From Cladobotryum mycophilum (Eukaryota; Ascomycota; Sordariomycetes; Hypocreales; Hypocreaceae): a stretch of DNA of 64,000 nt. The position numbers and the translations under genes were made by a program. The stretch's first letter is position 1. Each line of letters begins with the position of its first letter. The notes under the pieces are model-generated. The model worked only from the letters and a program-made list of their open reading frames with translations, searched no databases and was not told the origin of the DNA. The stretch spans positions 3,720,001 to 3,784,000 of the forward strand of contig CM071590.1 of NCBI GenBank assembly GCA_036429605.1. The letters run 5' to 3'. Of this stretch, positions 12,154 to 23,900 are shown piece after piece.

Positions 12154-13929
12154 GGTCGAAACAAGGGGCTCTCTGTCAGCTGAATGTTGCCTAATTAATT
12201 ACCCAGTATGAGGCCTCATTCAAGCAAAGACAAAAACGTGGACTTCCCGATCGGGCCGGGAACGGCATGCGTTGGTTGGAGCAAGGAAGAATAAGTCCTA
12301 GGCTATGAGTGGTCCAACGGGCCGTTACGTGGTAGCGACTAGCTACAGAAGAAGCATGTACGTAGTTGGTTTTGAGCACCAAAGCGTTGTGCTCTATTAT
12401 CACTTATGGTGGACATCTTTGGCCAAACAAGAAATGAAGTTGCTGTTGTGATCTTTTGGGTGATTGGCATCACATTGCAAGTGCCGCGCGACGATATGCG
12501 GTGGTCAGACGTCTCACATAATGATGCTGACACTTAATGTGCGCCAGATGAATTTCTGCAGAACAGAGGCCCCCAACGACGAATAACGCGAGTTGTGGCT
12601 TATTCCTGCTCGATGCCAGCGAGGCTGTCGAGGTAGCACAATCGGCATTTTCAACGCTGCTCACCAATGCTACCCATTCCAACTCGGGGAACCGGACAAA
12701 CGGGGAGGAAGTGAGCCGCATGGCAAGAAACGTGGCATCAAAGTTGCATTATGATGGCCTCTACGAGAGACGGTAGCATCGAAAAAACGGCCAAAGTGGA
12801 CAGGCACCAGGATATGCGGATGTGGAATATAGGAGCTTCGCTGGTAAAGGCGCGACTCGTTTCATGGAGGCAGCGACGAGATAGCAGTTGCATCCATGTC
12901 GTTTGCGTGTTTATTGTCCAGAAACCCCCTCGGGTCTGTCTGCTTCAAACTCTGCGAGTACATTAATCAAGCCATGTGATACCACACCGGGAAGCTCGTC
13001 GTGAAGGAACAGACTTGGTGCGGGGACCGGTGAGAGAAGGAGCCAATATTCAGAGAGCAGGCTCGCAGGCTAGTTCGTTGGCGCACAAAACCACCGGGAT
13101 CAACTATATCTTGGCTCAGCAACGCACGACTCGGTGACCAGGGGGAGTGTGCCGGAAGAGGCTTGTACGAATCGTATCGTACATACATTGTGTACTTTGT
13201 CGTGTGAGTGGTAGCATAGCCAGGCGAGGCGATGATAGGAAACCAGAAAGAGGCCCCTGCGTGTGACTTTGGTTTGGTCCAATGGATGAGGAGGGGTTTA
13301 CTTTTTGCACCATAGTCCGTCCGAGTCCGAGGAGAAAAGGGCCTGAGAGCGGGCAACCCAGCTGATGGCTTGCTGCATCGTTGCACTCGGGAGTCTTGTT
13401 CAAAGCACTCTCATAGGTTCATGCTTGGCAGAATTTGGGGGCGAAAGCAGGGCGTCAGCAAGAGGAGGGACAGTCGACAAGGAATAACAATACTAGCAGT
13501 ACTACTCCGTACATACTCCATAGATGGGCGGGATGATGATGGGCAGAATAGGCACAGGTAGGCAGTGAGATGTAAGATGCTGTTGATCTATCTGACCTTG
13601 TAAAAGGGTAAATAGAGATGACGATTGTCAGGATGCAAGCCATCAAATTTTCCGTACCTGCCGCATAGAGATAAACCTTGACTCCAAGGACAACATCATC
13701 TACTGCCTGTAGGTACTTAGTACTTTAGTACATGAACACGCACTCATGATGTTGGAGAGATGGAGAAGTCACGACTCAGGGTGGTTGTTGGTCTACAGAG
13801 AGGTACTATAGGTACATCAGTACCAAGTAGTACCTAATAGTCTTGTTGTCTGGGTTGGTTTGCTACTGTCAGGTCGGCACCTTCCCCGAGTGGCTTGTTA
13901 GCAGAATCTTTGGTCTGCTCTTGCTGCTA

Positions 13930-13982
13930 CTGCTACTGCGACTGCGACTGCGACTGTGACTGCGACTGCGACTGCCGCTGCA
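13930..13982. repeat. Imperfect CTGCGA hexamer repeat
   Basis: CTGCGA or close variants (CTGTGA, CTACTG) repeat about eight times. A frame reading Cys-Asp pairs runs through it, but this is a by-product of the repeat. Confidence 0.85.
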
Positions 13983-16900
13983 AGTTTAGAAAAAGGGAAA
14001 TGATGCGAATGGAAGGAACGCAAGTCGCATCCGAAGAAAGTAAAAGTGGAGTAGGCACCATTTGCGCCAACGGGCAAATTCAACGTCATCCTCCTTTTTA
14101 TTTTGACAAGCAACACACACAACCAAGTGCAAGAAAGCAAAGCATGGCCTCGACCAAACGAACATGGGCGAATACGAACAACTCATCAAAAACAATTATG
14201 ACTCGACTCTGCATGCACCCGCTTTGTTATCGCCGGCGATGGGCATTAATTAAAGGGCTTGGCAGCATGAACAATGACACAAGCAATTAATCAATTGCAT
14301 TGGAGCACCATCACGCCAGCAGCAAGGACAAACAAGGCTGGCCACCAAAGCCTGGAACTTCTTCCGGCCGGGCAATAAAAAGTTCCATGTAGGGCTACAC
14401 AGCGTCACTAAATGCCTCTAACTCGCATGCATTACATTCATGGGACCTTTGGCAAAATGCTTTCTTCAGGTATGTGCTCCGTACGAAGACACCAATTTAC
14501 CAGCGCATCGGTTACATGTTTGTCACGTTTCTTACTCCGGTTAGACATCGCCCATCCATCAGGGTCGCAATTTAAACATGACCAATAACCTAGCCCAAGG
14601 ACACTCGTTCGACCCAGGCGGCCGGTTACGTCTTTTTTGTCACACAGGAGGAAACACCCCGGGCTTCGGAGCAATGTCTGTCAAAATTTGATCCCTTAAT
14701 TCTTCCATCGATAACCCTGCAAGAAAAAACTTTTAGCCTTTGCTTGTCCCTCACCAGCCCACAGCCGGTGAGCACTCGGTGAAGACGCCACGATGCCACT
14801 AGAATCAGATTGTTCAAGCTTAGTCCAGTCATACGGATTCCCTAGCCTATTCCGGTAGCTCCAACCCCCGTCCCTCGAACTTGGCCTTGTTCTTGCTCTA
14901 CCGTTTGGCAGCATTTCCGTGGCTTGCGCCAGTGAAACAAGCTATGCAGAACCTTCTTGACCGTGGTGGACTGGACCCAGAGACTAAACTGCAAGGTACC
15001 GCAACCCCCTCTCTGCAGGTCACGATGTGGATGAGGGTACCATCAATTCCAACCCAGATACTCGCTTTTTCAACACCGCACAAGCGAGGGTTTTAGCTTG
15101 GAACAGCTACGATCGACGGCACGCTGGACTATTCGCTGATCAGAGTGTCTAGGCAATCATGCCGGTATCCTCCTACAGGTGTGTGTCTTCCAGGGTGGGT
15201 GTCTGATTCAGAGTTGGCAGCACCCTCACTGTAAGTATTTGTGTGAATCGGACCAGGATCTCAAGTGATCGGGCTTCGTCACTTATGACAGTCATCGCCT
15301 ATTCGCCAATTGATACTGCTATGGCCTTTGCTTGCATGATTGGATGTTTTGAATTGATTCAGCCTGGCGGCGTGGTTCTCGATAACATGGTTGCCGGAAT
15401 CAACGTCAGGGGCTTTATCCCCCGGAGTTCTAGCCTGCATCACATCTTGGAATACGGCAACAATGTGCTTCAAAATCCCCCATTTTAACCGAACCCATTG
15501 GTCTGGTTGAATCATGTTGTTTCCAACCTTTGGCCGCCTACCTACACTCTGGTTTTCTCAACTACCCGAACAGTCGATTATATGCTTCCGCCCGCCCTTC
15601 CTCCTTACCGTTTGATGCACCTCCATCTTCTGTTGCCTGCCATTGTACATTTGCTGCTTATTCCTGCCATTCCCTTGTTCGTCGTCTCCACCGCCAGTTT
15701 GGACTATCCCTCCGAAGCAAACTGATATGGCGAAGCAACCTCCCGCGGGATTAGTCAATCAGTCACATCTGCATTCAGTTCACGCCCGGCCAGAGTTTAC
15801 GAGGCCGTCTGATAGCAATTTGCGTTTTTCCGAACCCTCTCGCTACGAAAAAAGAAGCCCATTCGATGCTCCCCCGCCTGATACTAGCGAACGAACACTA
15901 CGTTGTGATTCGAACGATTGAGGCGGTCTCTTCTCGAGAATTCGACGACTATGACCAAGTCAAGAACTTGAATTGAATATGGCCGGACAATATGAAAGAT
16001 TATAGGTGGTGAGGTGATTTAGATGGCGTGAGAATGTCTAAATTATGGCTTCCCGGGTAAGGAGACTTGCGGATGAGTTTCCTGACTTGTTCAGTCGTCA
16101 ATACAACGACAAATAAGCTGCCCCTTGCCCTTCAGTACATGCTCAGGACGGCTTACCCGGCCCCCAAGTCTGGGTATCTCAAATGCAATTCGTATTTGGG
16201 CCGTGTTTAAGCTTCAGCTGGCTGTGGGGTCTGTCTGTCTGTTTGTCTGTCTGGTCAATGCAAGGGCGCAACCGCTTTTGCCGTTGCGCTTTGTGAAGAT
16301 TCCAACTGGCAACTGCCTAGCCGAAACATGCCGTAGCTGGTTTGGCGACGAAGCAAAATGGATATCATAATCCATACATATACCAAAACCCTGTCAGCCC
16401 AAAGGGAACCACCGATGGATGGTAGGGTGAGCTCCAAAAATCAAAGAGGACGAAGCTAAGGCGCAAACTAAACATGGCTACAACGCAGCCTAAAGGCCAG
16501 AGCGGGAAATATACTATGTCGTTTCTGTATGGATAACTCGATTCGCCCTCTTCGCATTTTCCACAACAGAAGCAGCGATTCTGGTCGAAAACTCGTTTGA
16601 TGTGACCACTTAACAGTATCTCTCTATCTTTCGGATCAACCCAGCATTACCCCATTACCCAATCATGTGATCACCAGCCCGCCAAATCAAGTTCAGTGCC
16701 AGCAGCCCCCAGAGCCTTCCGTCACACACCCCCTCTCAGCCCATCCTATCCCAATCTCCAATGAATTGATTTGCAGAACCGCGGCAGCCCCAACTCTTGC
16801 ACTTTGTTGTCTGTCTATCTGCCTTGTCATCTCGACGTGACACAATCGAAATTTTGGTCATCAGCTTCCTTTACGGAGTCTTACAATAAAACTTGATCGG

Positions 16901-17237
16901 CGGAGAGAGATATTTTGTCAGCACCAGGTGCCCGTCGCCAACGTTACAAAAGTGCCTTTATGGAACGAGGGGACCAAAAAAAACATCACCATCTCGCTGC
17001 ACTTGGGTTTGCTCTGCCGTTTGCCCACAGAGGCCATCTGTATGTAGAATAGGTAATACTCGACCTCTCTTCCCCCCCACCCCTTCCAGTCTATCATGCA
17101 TTCCTTCATCGGCTAGTTTCGGAAAATCTGTTTGTCGTTTACCAAGAAAAAAAAAGCTGCTTTAATGTCCTGGCAACTGATCAATGAGGAAAACCACATC
17201 TAGTACCCGGAGTTCCTTGCACTTTCCAAACAGCAAC

Positions 17238-18968
17238 ATGGATTTGAGTCAGCAGTCTATCCACGATGTCATCCATCCAACTGCGGCTTTCTGTGACGAT
17301 GGGCCCTGGCAGGCGGAAAATGCCCCCAATGACGACGCTGGCAAGGAGGTGCCCTGGGAGGAATCCGTGTTAAACCCCAAGAACCGCATCGACAGCCTTG
17401 AGCCCCACATCACCCCTTTGGCGCATTGATGGTTGCACCGCCTTTGGAACTCAGTTCTATGCCATTCCCCTCTTCATGGGGCCAATGCCTCCGTATCGGA
17501 TGGATGTCTTCATTCCTGAACCGGCAACGCTCTCCCCGAGCTCCGCAAGGCCCTAGATATGGATGTGGCATTTTATACAAGGGACGAATCTCGTATTGCG
17601 CAACTTGGCGTCACTCAGCACGTCCTCCGGCTTCTCCAGCATTGGACATCGACATTCGAGGACCCCAAGGAAATCTACCAAAATATCCCCTTTGGATCGA
17701 GAATCGTCTTTGATAACTTGCCAAAGAACCCGAAGGAGCTGCACGTTACCGTTGCCCCGACGTATTACCTGGAGCGTCAGATGCACTCTATACCCTCGTT
17801 GGAGAAGTTTTGGGGAACGGACATGAACTTTCCCCCGACAATCGACATCCACGACCTCGTGTACAAGTCGCAGTTGCATGATAGCGTCTGTCTCGTCGAG
17901 ATTGAAGGTAAAACATGGATATTCAAGGCCCTGACGAGCTTTACCAAGTTCCTTTACCACGAGCTCAGACAACTCCTTTCCATCGAGTCCCATCCAAGCG
18001 TCATGTCCCGCCCGGCGCACCTCGTCACCAAGAAGTGCAGCTTCGGCAGCAAAGTCGCCGTCGTGGGCTTCACGCTAGAGCTCCACGTCCACGGCAGCCT
18101 GCGCGACCTGATTCCCTTTTTGCGGATACACGACATGGTCTCGCTGGCTGACATGAGCAAGTGGTCCTACCAGTTGGCGTCCGCCCTGGTGCACCTGCGC
18201 GAGACGTCCAAGATTTACTATCCGGACTTGCGCCTCGACAACATTGTCCTGTCAGAGTCCCGGGACGTCGTCATGGTCGATTTCGAGCAGCGAGGCGTTT
18301 GGTGCGAATTCGCGGCCCCTGAGGTGAATGCTATAGAATACATTCGCCTATTGGCCGTCGACGACGAAATCCCAACCGAAATCAGGGACAAGTACGCCGG
18401 CATCCTCACCAGCATGCTCCCGGGCTGGGAAGACGTAGGCCCCGGGGAGGACTACGACTGGCCGGCCGCGGACAAGGGATACAACATACCGTGGGCCTGC
18501 CTCACTCCCATCGAGCAAGAAGCCTGCGAGGTCTACATGCTCGGCCGCGTCCTCTGGTGCATCTTCGAGGCCAACAGCGCGCCCCAGCGATCCGCCGTCT
18601 GGCTCTCGTACCGCTGGGAGCCCCTCGTCGAGTTCCCGGGGTACACAAAGACCCCGCCTGCCATCCGGGACCTCATCGACCGCTGCACGCGCGGCAGACA
18701 ACCCGGGCTTAGCAAGCTCATTGTCCGCCGCCGCGACAAGCTGGTCCTCCGGGAGCTTGAGAACACGGGCCAGTCCACCGCCAAGCAGGTCCAGGAGACG
18801 GCTCGCGAGTGGTGGGCCAAGGAGATTGAGGCGTCCGAGACGTGGCTCAAGGAGCGGGCGGAGGGCATGAAGAAGGGCGATTGGAACGAGAACTACTACG
18901 ATCGGCCCCGCCTGCGCGAGGTTCGCGACGCGCTCGAGGCGTTCCGCAAGGACCATGGCTTTACCTAG
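17238..18968 (+). CDS. Divergent protein-kinase-like protein with a frame break
   Basis: The C-terminal 470 residues (17559-18968) form one open frame with kinase features: a VAIK-like WIFKAL lysine, an alpha-C glutamate in YHELRQ, the catalytic loop YPDLRLDNIVL in place of HRD, and VDFEQRG in place of DFG. Catalytic Asp, Asn and metal-binding Asp are all kept, so activity is possible. The upstream coding block (17238 to about 17366) is in the same frame, but the segment between (FYAIPLFMGPMPPYRMDV, about 17455-17535) is in another frame. An intron of 88 bases (17367-17454, GTGTTA to CAG) can explain the first switch. The second switch lies at a run of four C (17534-17537), where one more C would join the frames and give about 547 residues. 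GC content and C-ending codons are high. Biological role unknown. Confidence 0.7.
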
Positions 18969-19579
18969 GTTTTTTCTTTTCTTTCTTCTTCTTCTTCTTC
19001 TTCTTTTTTCTTTCTTTTCTTTTTTGGGCTTGGTACGTGTGCGAAAAGAAAAGGGGATCTCCTTTTTTTTATTTGGGCTTTTTCTATGTATGATGCTACG
19101 GGATTCTCCGAATACTAGTTCGAGGACGAATAAGGGAAAATATTGGCGGAATTATTGTGCTAGCTGAACCATGATGCTTTTTTATCATCATGTCACGAAA
19201 AATGTAGCTTAAGAAAAGAAGAGTTAGAACGAGTCATGACGAATTTGATAACTTTTTCTCAATTTTTTTTTCATTCATACGAACTGCTCTATCTAAATGA
19301 CTGGAGTCTTTCCAACTTGCTGAGTGCGTAACAAATCGGCGATACAACTGGATATATAGTATATCTATATAGTTGGCTGGGAATATGCGGTGACGCCACA
19401 AGTAGATCTAGTCGCAAGACGAAAAAGAAGACAAAACAAAGGAGAATGGAGAAGAGTCCAGCTCTTCTAACGAGTATTTCATGACGAAATGTAAAGAAAC
19501 AATAACGACAACGGAAAGAAAAAAAACCACAGGTTGGAAATGTGAAAAATATGAAAACCCCCAAGCGAGGGGCAGCCCC
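18969..19579. other. Convergent 3' flank with polypyrimidine tract
   Basis: This stretch lies between the ends of the plus-strand kinase-like gene and the minus-strand SWIM gene. It begins with a long TTC/TTTC polypyrimidine tract at about 18971-19023 and is otherwise AT-rich. I see no gene. It probably contains the 3' untranslated regions of both genes. Confidence 0.6.
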
Positions 19580-20977
19580 TCACTTCATCCTCTTAGAACT
19601 ACGAAAAGTGCCTTGACCCGTAACATGACGCTTCAAACTCGCACCCGCAGCAGGAGTCCTAAGCCGTTCCAGCAGCTTCCTGAATTTGGCGACATACGAC
19701 GCCGGAGCACCGTTTTTGCCAATCTCCTCGTCAACGTCCTCGAGACTGTGCAAAAACTGGCTGGCAGCTCCGGGGAGCAGGTCCAGCTCGGCAACGACAA
19801 AGTCCCTGTCGCGATCGCCGATGAGGTTGAGATACAGATTGCGCTCTATGCGATTGGCGCCAACGCTTGCGTCGCGATTTCGCGAGACGACGCTGACGAG
19901 TATGTGAACAAGAGTGCGGGCGGCCGATATCGCTTCGGATGGCTGGAGGGGCTTGTCGCGGTTGTATATAGCGGATTTGATAAGTTTGGTACAACCGAGC
20001 AGGTGGTTCGCCGCCCACGATACGTTCATCTGGGTTTCCCCAGAGGTACCGCCAGCCTTTGGGTTTGAGAGGAAAATGTCGAAATCGTACAGCACACGAT
20101 CCACCCGCTGGTAAATCTTGCGGAAGGGATCGTTGATAGGATCCGTAGGACGCGAGACGGAAAGGAAGTATTGGAAGAAGTGGTGGTTGTCGAGAAGCAT
20201 GCGGAAGATGGTGCAGTCCAAGTCGTTTCGCTTGAGGACCTTTTTCCCCGAGGCAGGACGGCCAAAGATATCGGGACGGAAATCTTCTGACGGCACCGCA
20301 TAAACGGCAGAGAGAAGCTCGCGAGCTTCTTGGACCCGGTGTGATATGAGGAGCTCCTCGGAGGGCGCTTCAGGGTCGACTACCTGACAGTGAAGGCCAT
20401 CTGCCAGGACATCAAGGTGATATTCCGAAATGTTTTTAAAGGGATCACCCATCTCCTGGGCAAACCCGTCTTCCGTCATGGTGAGAGGCTTCTCGGGATC
20501 ATAGTCGTACAAAGTCTGCTTAGTGAGCTGGTCAAGCAGCCACAGCAGATGCTCGCATGGTTCCTTTTCGTCACCACATGAGCAAGTAAAGCGAGTAGAG
20601 CCATCGTCCCCGGCATGAATGCGTATAGAACGAGTGACGAGCTCCGTCATCTGAAAGGCGTATGTATTGTCGATACGACGGCACCGTTGTAGCGCAATCT
20701 TAGGAGGATCGCTGAAAACATCACGAATAGCTGTTTGAGTTTTGTCGGAAAGATGGTCAATGCGATACTTCAAGTTCGAAGGGGACCGGATAACTGCCGC
20801 GGCCTCATCGTCGTCATCGAACTCGGAGCCATCCGAATCGGATTCCAAATCAGAGCTCGACTCGTCCATGGGATAGTGAGCCGAGCTGGCCTGTGAGGCT
20901 GCTTGAGAGTTTGAGCGAGTGGCAGGGGACATGTCCTCAAGCGTTAGTCTGCTGAATGGGGCAACGGGGGCAGACAT
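19580..20977 (-). CDS. SWIM-type zinc-finger protein, single exon
   Basis: One uninterrupted frame of 465 residues. The N-terminus is Ser-rich and then acidic (residues about 39-58). A SWIM motif of the form CxCx(n)CxH is visible: C132, C134, C141 and H143 within FTCSCGDEKEPCEHLLWLL. The central region contains mostly helical-looking sequence, and the C-terminus is basic (SLKRHVTGQGTFRSSKRMK). SWIM fingers bind DNA or protein and occur in Shu2/SWS1-type recombination factors, MuDR transposases and ubiquitin ligases. None of the additional transposase or RING motifs is visible, so I cannot choose among these roles. An Sws1-like role is possible but unsupported. It faces the kinase-like gene tail to tail. 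Confidence 0.85.
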   Translation of the reverse strand: MSAPVAPFSRLTLEDMSPATRSNSQAASQASSAHYPMDESSSDLESDSDGSEFDDDDEAAAVIRSPSNLKYRIDHLSDKTQTAIRDVFSDPPKIALQRCRRIDNTYAFQMTELVTRSIRIHAGDDGSTRFTCSCGDEKEPCEHLLWLLDQLTKQTLYDYDPEKPLTMTEDGFAQEMGDPFKNISEYHLDVLADGLHCQVVDPEAPSEELLISHRVQEARELLSAVYAVPSEDFRPDIFGRPASGKKVLKRNDLDCTIFRMLLDNHHFFQYFLSVSRPTDPINDPFRKIYQRVDRVLYDFDIFLSNPKAGGTSGETQMNVSWAANHLLGCTKLIKSAIYNRDKPLQPSEAISAARTLVHILVSVVSRNRDASVGANRIERNLYLNLIGDRDRDFVVAELDLLPGAASQFLHSLEDVDEEIGKNGAPASYVAKFRKLLERLRTPAAGASLKRHVTGQGTFRSSKRMK

Positions 20978-23900
20978 TGAATGTGTCAGGAAGATATAAG
21001 AAGCGTATCTTGATAGCCGATGTTAGTGATTCATTGGTGAAGTCATTGGTGAAAGACAAGTTGTGGTGATGAGGGAGTAGAGACCATTTATAGCAAGAGT
21101 CATGACGGAGAGGAGGAGGTAAGGGTTAAGCCGAGACCAACAGCAGTAATGGATTGGGTACAGCCCACATGGTACAATTGATATGAACGGACATAAGGAA
21201 GCTGGAGACATGATGGTTGTAAGGCATCGCCTCAGACTGTCATGTACCTCCTTGCATCATCGGACGGACGAAAAGAGCAGAAGCAACAAGCACAAAAGGG
21301 TACAAGAAGGACCCGGTAGTTCCAACCAACCTACTTGGGAAAGATCTCCCTCTCCTGTTCGTCCGCTTGGGCGTGGGGGGAGGGAGTGGAAAAGTAAAAG
21401 AGTGGACGAGTTGGAAGAAAGACACCTTGCCAAGTGGCTGTGAAGACATCAAGATGCATCGTAGCCTAGTCACAGAGGAATGGAACGGCCTCTGGCTGGT
21501 TCCACGGTACCGGGACCAGAAGCCGGGGGCACACCTCCGGCCGGCGAGGTGGGTCCGGGCGGGCATAGTCGTTGGCATGGAACTAGTTAGTATGATGCCT
21601 CTATTTTGCTCTGCCACGCGCGCCTGTGGTGGTGGTGATATCCAAGGGGTGGAAACTGGAACCCCTCTCCCTCAAGGGTAATAGTAAGTAAGGTAGGTAA
21701 CTTCTTCCATGGAAGTTCCAGTCAGTAAAAAAGAAAAACGTGTCACGCCGAGTCCTTCATCAGGATTGTACCCCTCCCCCTCCCCCGTAGTCTCCGAGAC
21801 ATCTGTCGAGAGACGATGTAGCCGAGCCAAGCATTCGAACAGGCAGCTTTTTGTTCTATGTTGCCTGACCTTCCGTCACGGGCCGAGGTGTGAGTGCTTG
21901 GTCAGAGCTCCCAACGGTTGTGGTTCTGTGGGGGGAGAGGGGGAGTCTGACATTCCAACAATAGTCACCAGAGTAGTATCGTTCCAGTCAGTGTGTACTC
22001 TTGGTTCTATATCTGGGAGGGAGATTTTTGATATCAGCCTTGGCCCTCGAGATGGAGAGGCCCAGAAACCAGCATCGTGAAGCCTAAGAGACCCAAAGGG
22101 AAGACCTCGAAGCGGGTAGTCGAGCTCTCTGTATGGTGCGATTGCCTGCACCCCTGGAGCAGCCAAGATTGGAGCGGCCCAAATTAGAATGCTTCCCATA
22201 TGCCCGCATCACCGGTCATCCCATCTCAGGCCTCTCTCTTCTTTGGTGTGGCATGCAAGAATAAGACAAAAAAGGAACATGACAGACAGAAAGAAGCAAA
22301 AGGGCGTCGTATTAGGAACACCGGGCCGGCTAAATTTGATTGATTGCTGTGCTATGATGCATGAATTGATGCATGTAGGTTGGATAGCATGTGTTTTGTT
22401 CATGCGTTCCATTGGGATTGGATCCAATGCGGGATAGACGCTTTGTCTGATTCCCGTCCGCTGCTCGGGACTCGCGCCTCGCACATTCGCTTGCTCTTTG
22501 ATTCGGTGCAAAGCCACAAGCAAGCAGAACAAAAAAACAGGCGGCCCAAAAAGCGACCCGAACAAGAACTCAGCCACAGCCTCGAGGGGGGGCCAGGCCA
22601 GCAAAGCTCTCTATCTATCCACTGTGATCGCTGTAAGTCACTGAAGTCACTGTAATCGAGCCCTCTAAGGCGCCGCCCCTCCCCGCCTCTCCTCCCCCAA
22701 TTAGGGACCCCTCCTAGACAGCCCCCGAGACCTTCTGGATAACAGCCCAGTTCGGCTCCCCAAGACGTCCAGTAAAAGTAAAAAAATTAAAATTCCATCA
22801 GCAAACATTCTAGCACCGCCTCAGCCACAGCGTGGGAAAAAAACGAAACGAAACAAAACAACCTAGCCTTTAAAGAAACGCTCAAAAAAATACCGAACCA
22901 ACGAACCCGCTAATGGGCCACTTGGGCCTCGTCCGCCCGGCCGTTTATGCGGCCAGGTCTTCTCCATATCTGCCATTTCCTGCGATTCTGCTGGTCCAAA
23001 TCTCAACACTGCCATCTGCCAGCGAGACCACATATGCGGCCCATTGGAGGCTCCTCCCCCCAAATTCACTCTCAACCCATCTATCATTATCATCATCGTC
23101 AGGGGTTTCTCCTGATCAAGGATTTTATCCCTTATATTGCATCGTTAAAACAAACACCACATCCTAGTCTGAAAAGCCTCGCAAGGCATTTTTTCTTCTT
23201 CTTCTCCCTCTCTCCCTCCCCTCTCTCTACTTCTTGGTCCTAGTAAATCTTTGGTTGTTTGTCGAGAAAACTTACAGCCACACACATCGCAAGCATGACC
23301 TCAAGCTCGCTGCGTGCGTGGTAACATTCAACGACCCGAGGACATGGACCGGATGCACGTTAACTCATGCATTGCATATCTCTTTTGCATATCAAAAACG
23401 ATGAGATAATTGTGTCGAGGCTGTGCTTCGTCGTGTCCCAATACAATACGGCTGCTCCGTCTTTGAAAGCTTCATGTCCAATGGCGTTCCGCATACATGC
23501 CTCGTCAAGTGACATCCCAGTACGAGGAGGATCCTCCATCTACCAACTCGAGCCTTGTCTTCACGAAGCTACTCTCATACTACAACATTACACTATTGTT
23601 AGTATAAGACAAAACACGTTGCACTTCCATCTTCTCATGTCATAGATTCCTAATCAACCGCCAATGGACCGAATCAAGCTCCAGGCCATACATACGCTTT
23701 CGTGTAAGTGCACGTAGTCGTCATAGGCTCCTCCGGTTTGTCCGGGTTTACACTGATTTCCTTTGATTTTTAATTTATTTATTTATCAATGGTAACAAAC
23801 GATGAGGCCTCTCTTAGCACTCAAGGATACCTAATACGCCCGACTATAATCGGTGCCGTTCCAGAACAAGCCTTCGGGTTCGCCACTACCAGTTGGGGTT

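Larger units (their letters stand above)
10966..17237. other. Long gene-free spacer (6.3 kb)
   Basis: I recognise no gene. The tandem motif at 12134-12153 contains TACTCCGTA twice with a shared overlap, and another copy is at 13503-13512. An imperfect CTGCGA hexamer repeat runs from about 13930 to 13982. Some open frames of 60-90 codons occur on both strands around 14,700-15,900, but none has a recognisable domain, and opposite-strand frames overlap each other. The stretch could hold a non-coding transcript or a decayed element; nothing visible decides this. Confidence 0.5.

Noticed and set aside
13895..14290. 131-codon frame with Cys-Asp repeats
   Set aside because: A by-product of the CTGCGA hexamer repeat.
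14898..15515. Minus-strand frames that at first looked like transposase fragments
   Set aside because: No catalytic triad, terminal repeats or consistent frame could be found; the similarity is impressionistic.
15880..15925. A tRNA-like B-box word (GTTCGAATC on the minus strand)
   Set aside because: The flanking bases do not pair into a T-arm and no A-box or acceptor stem is visible.
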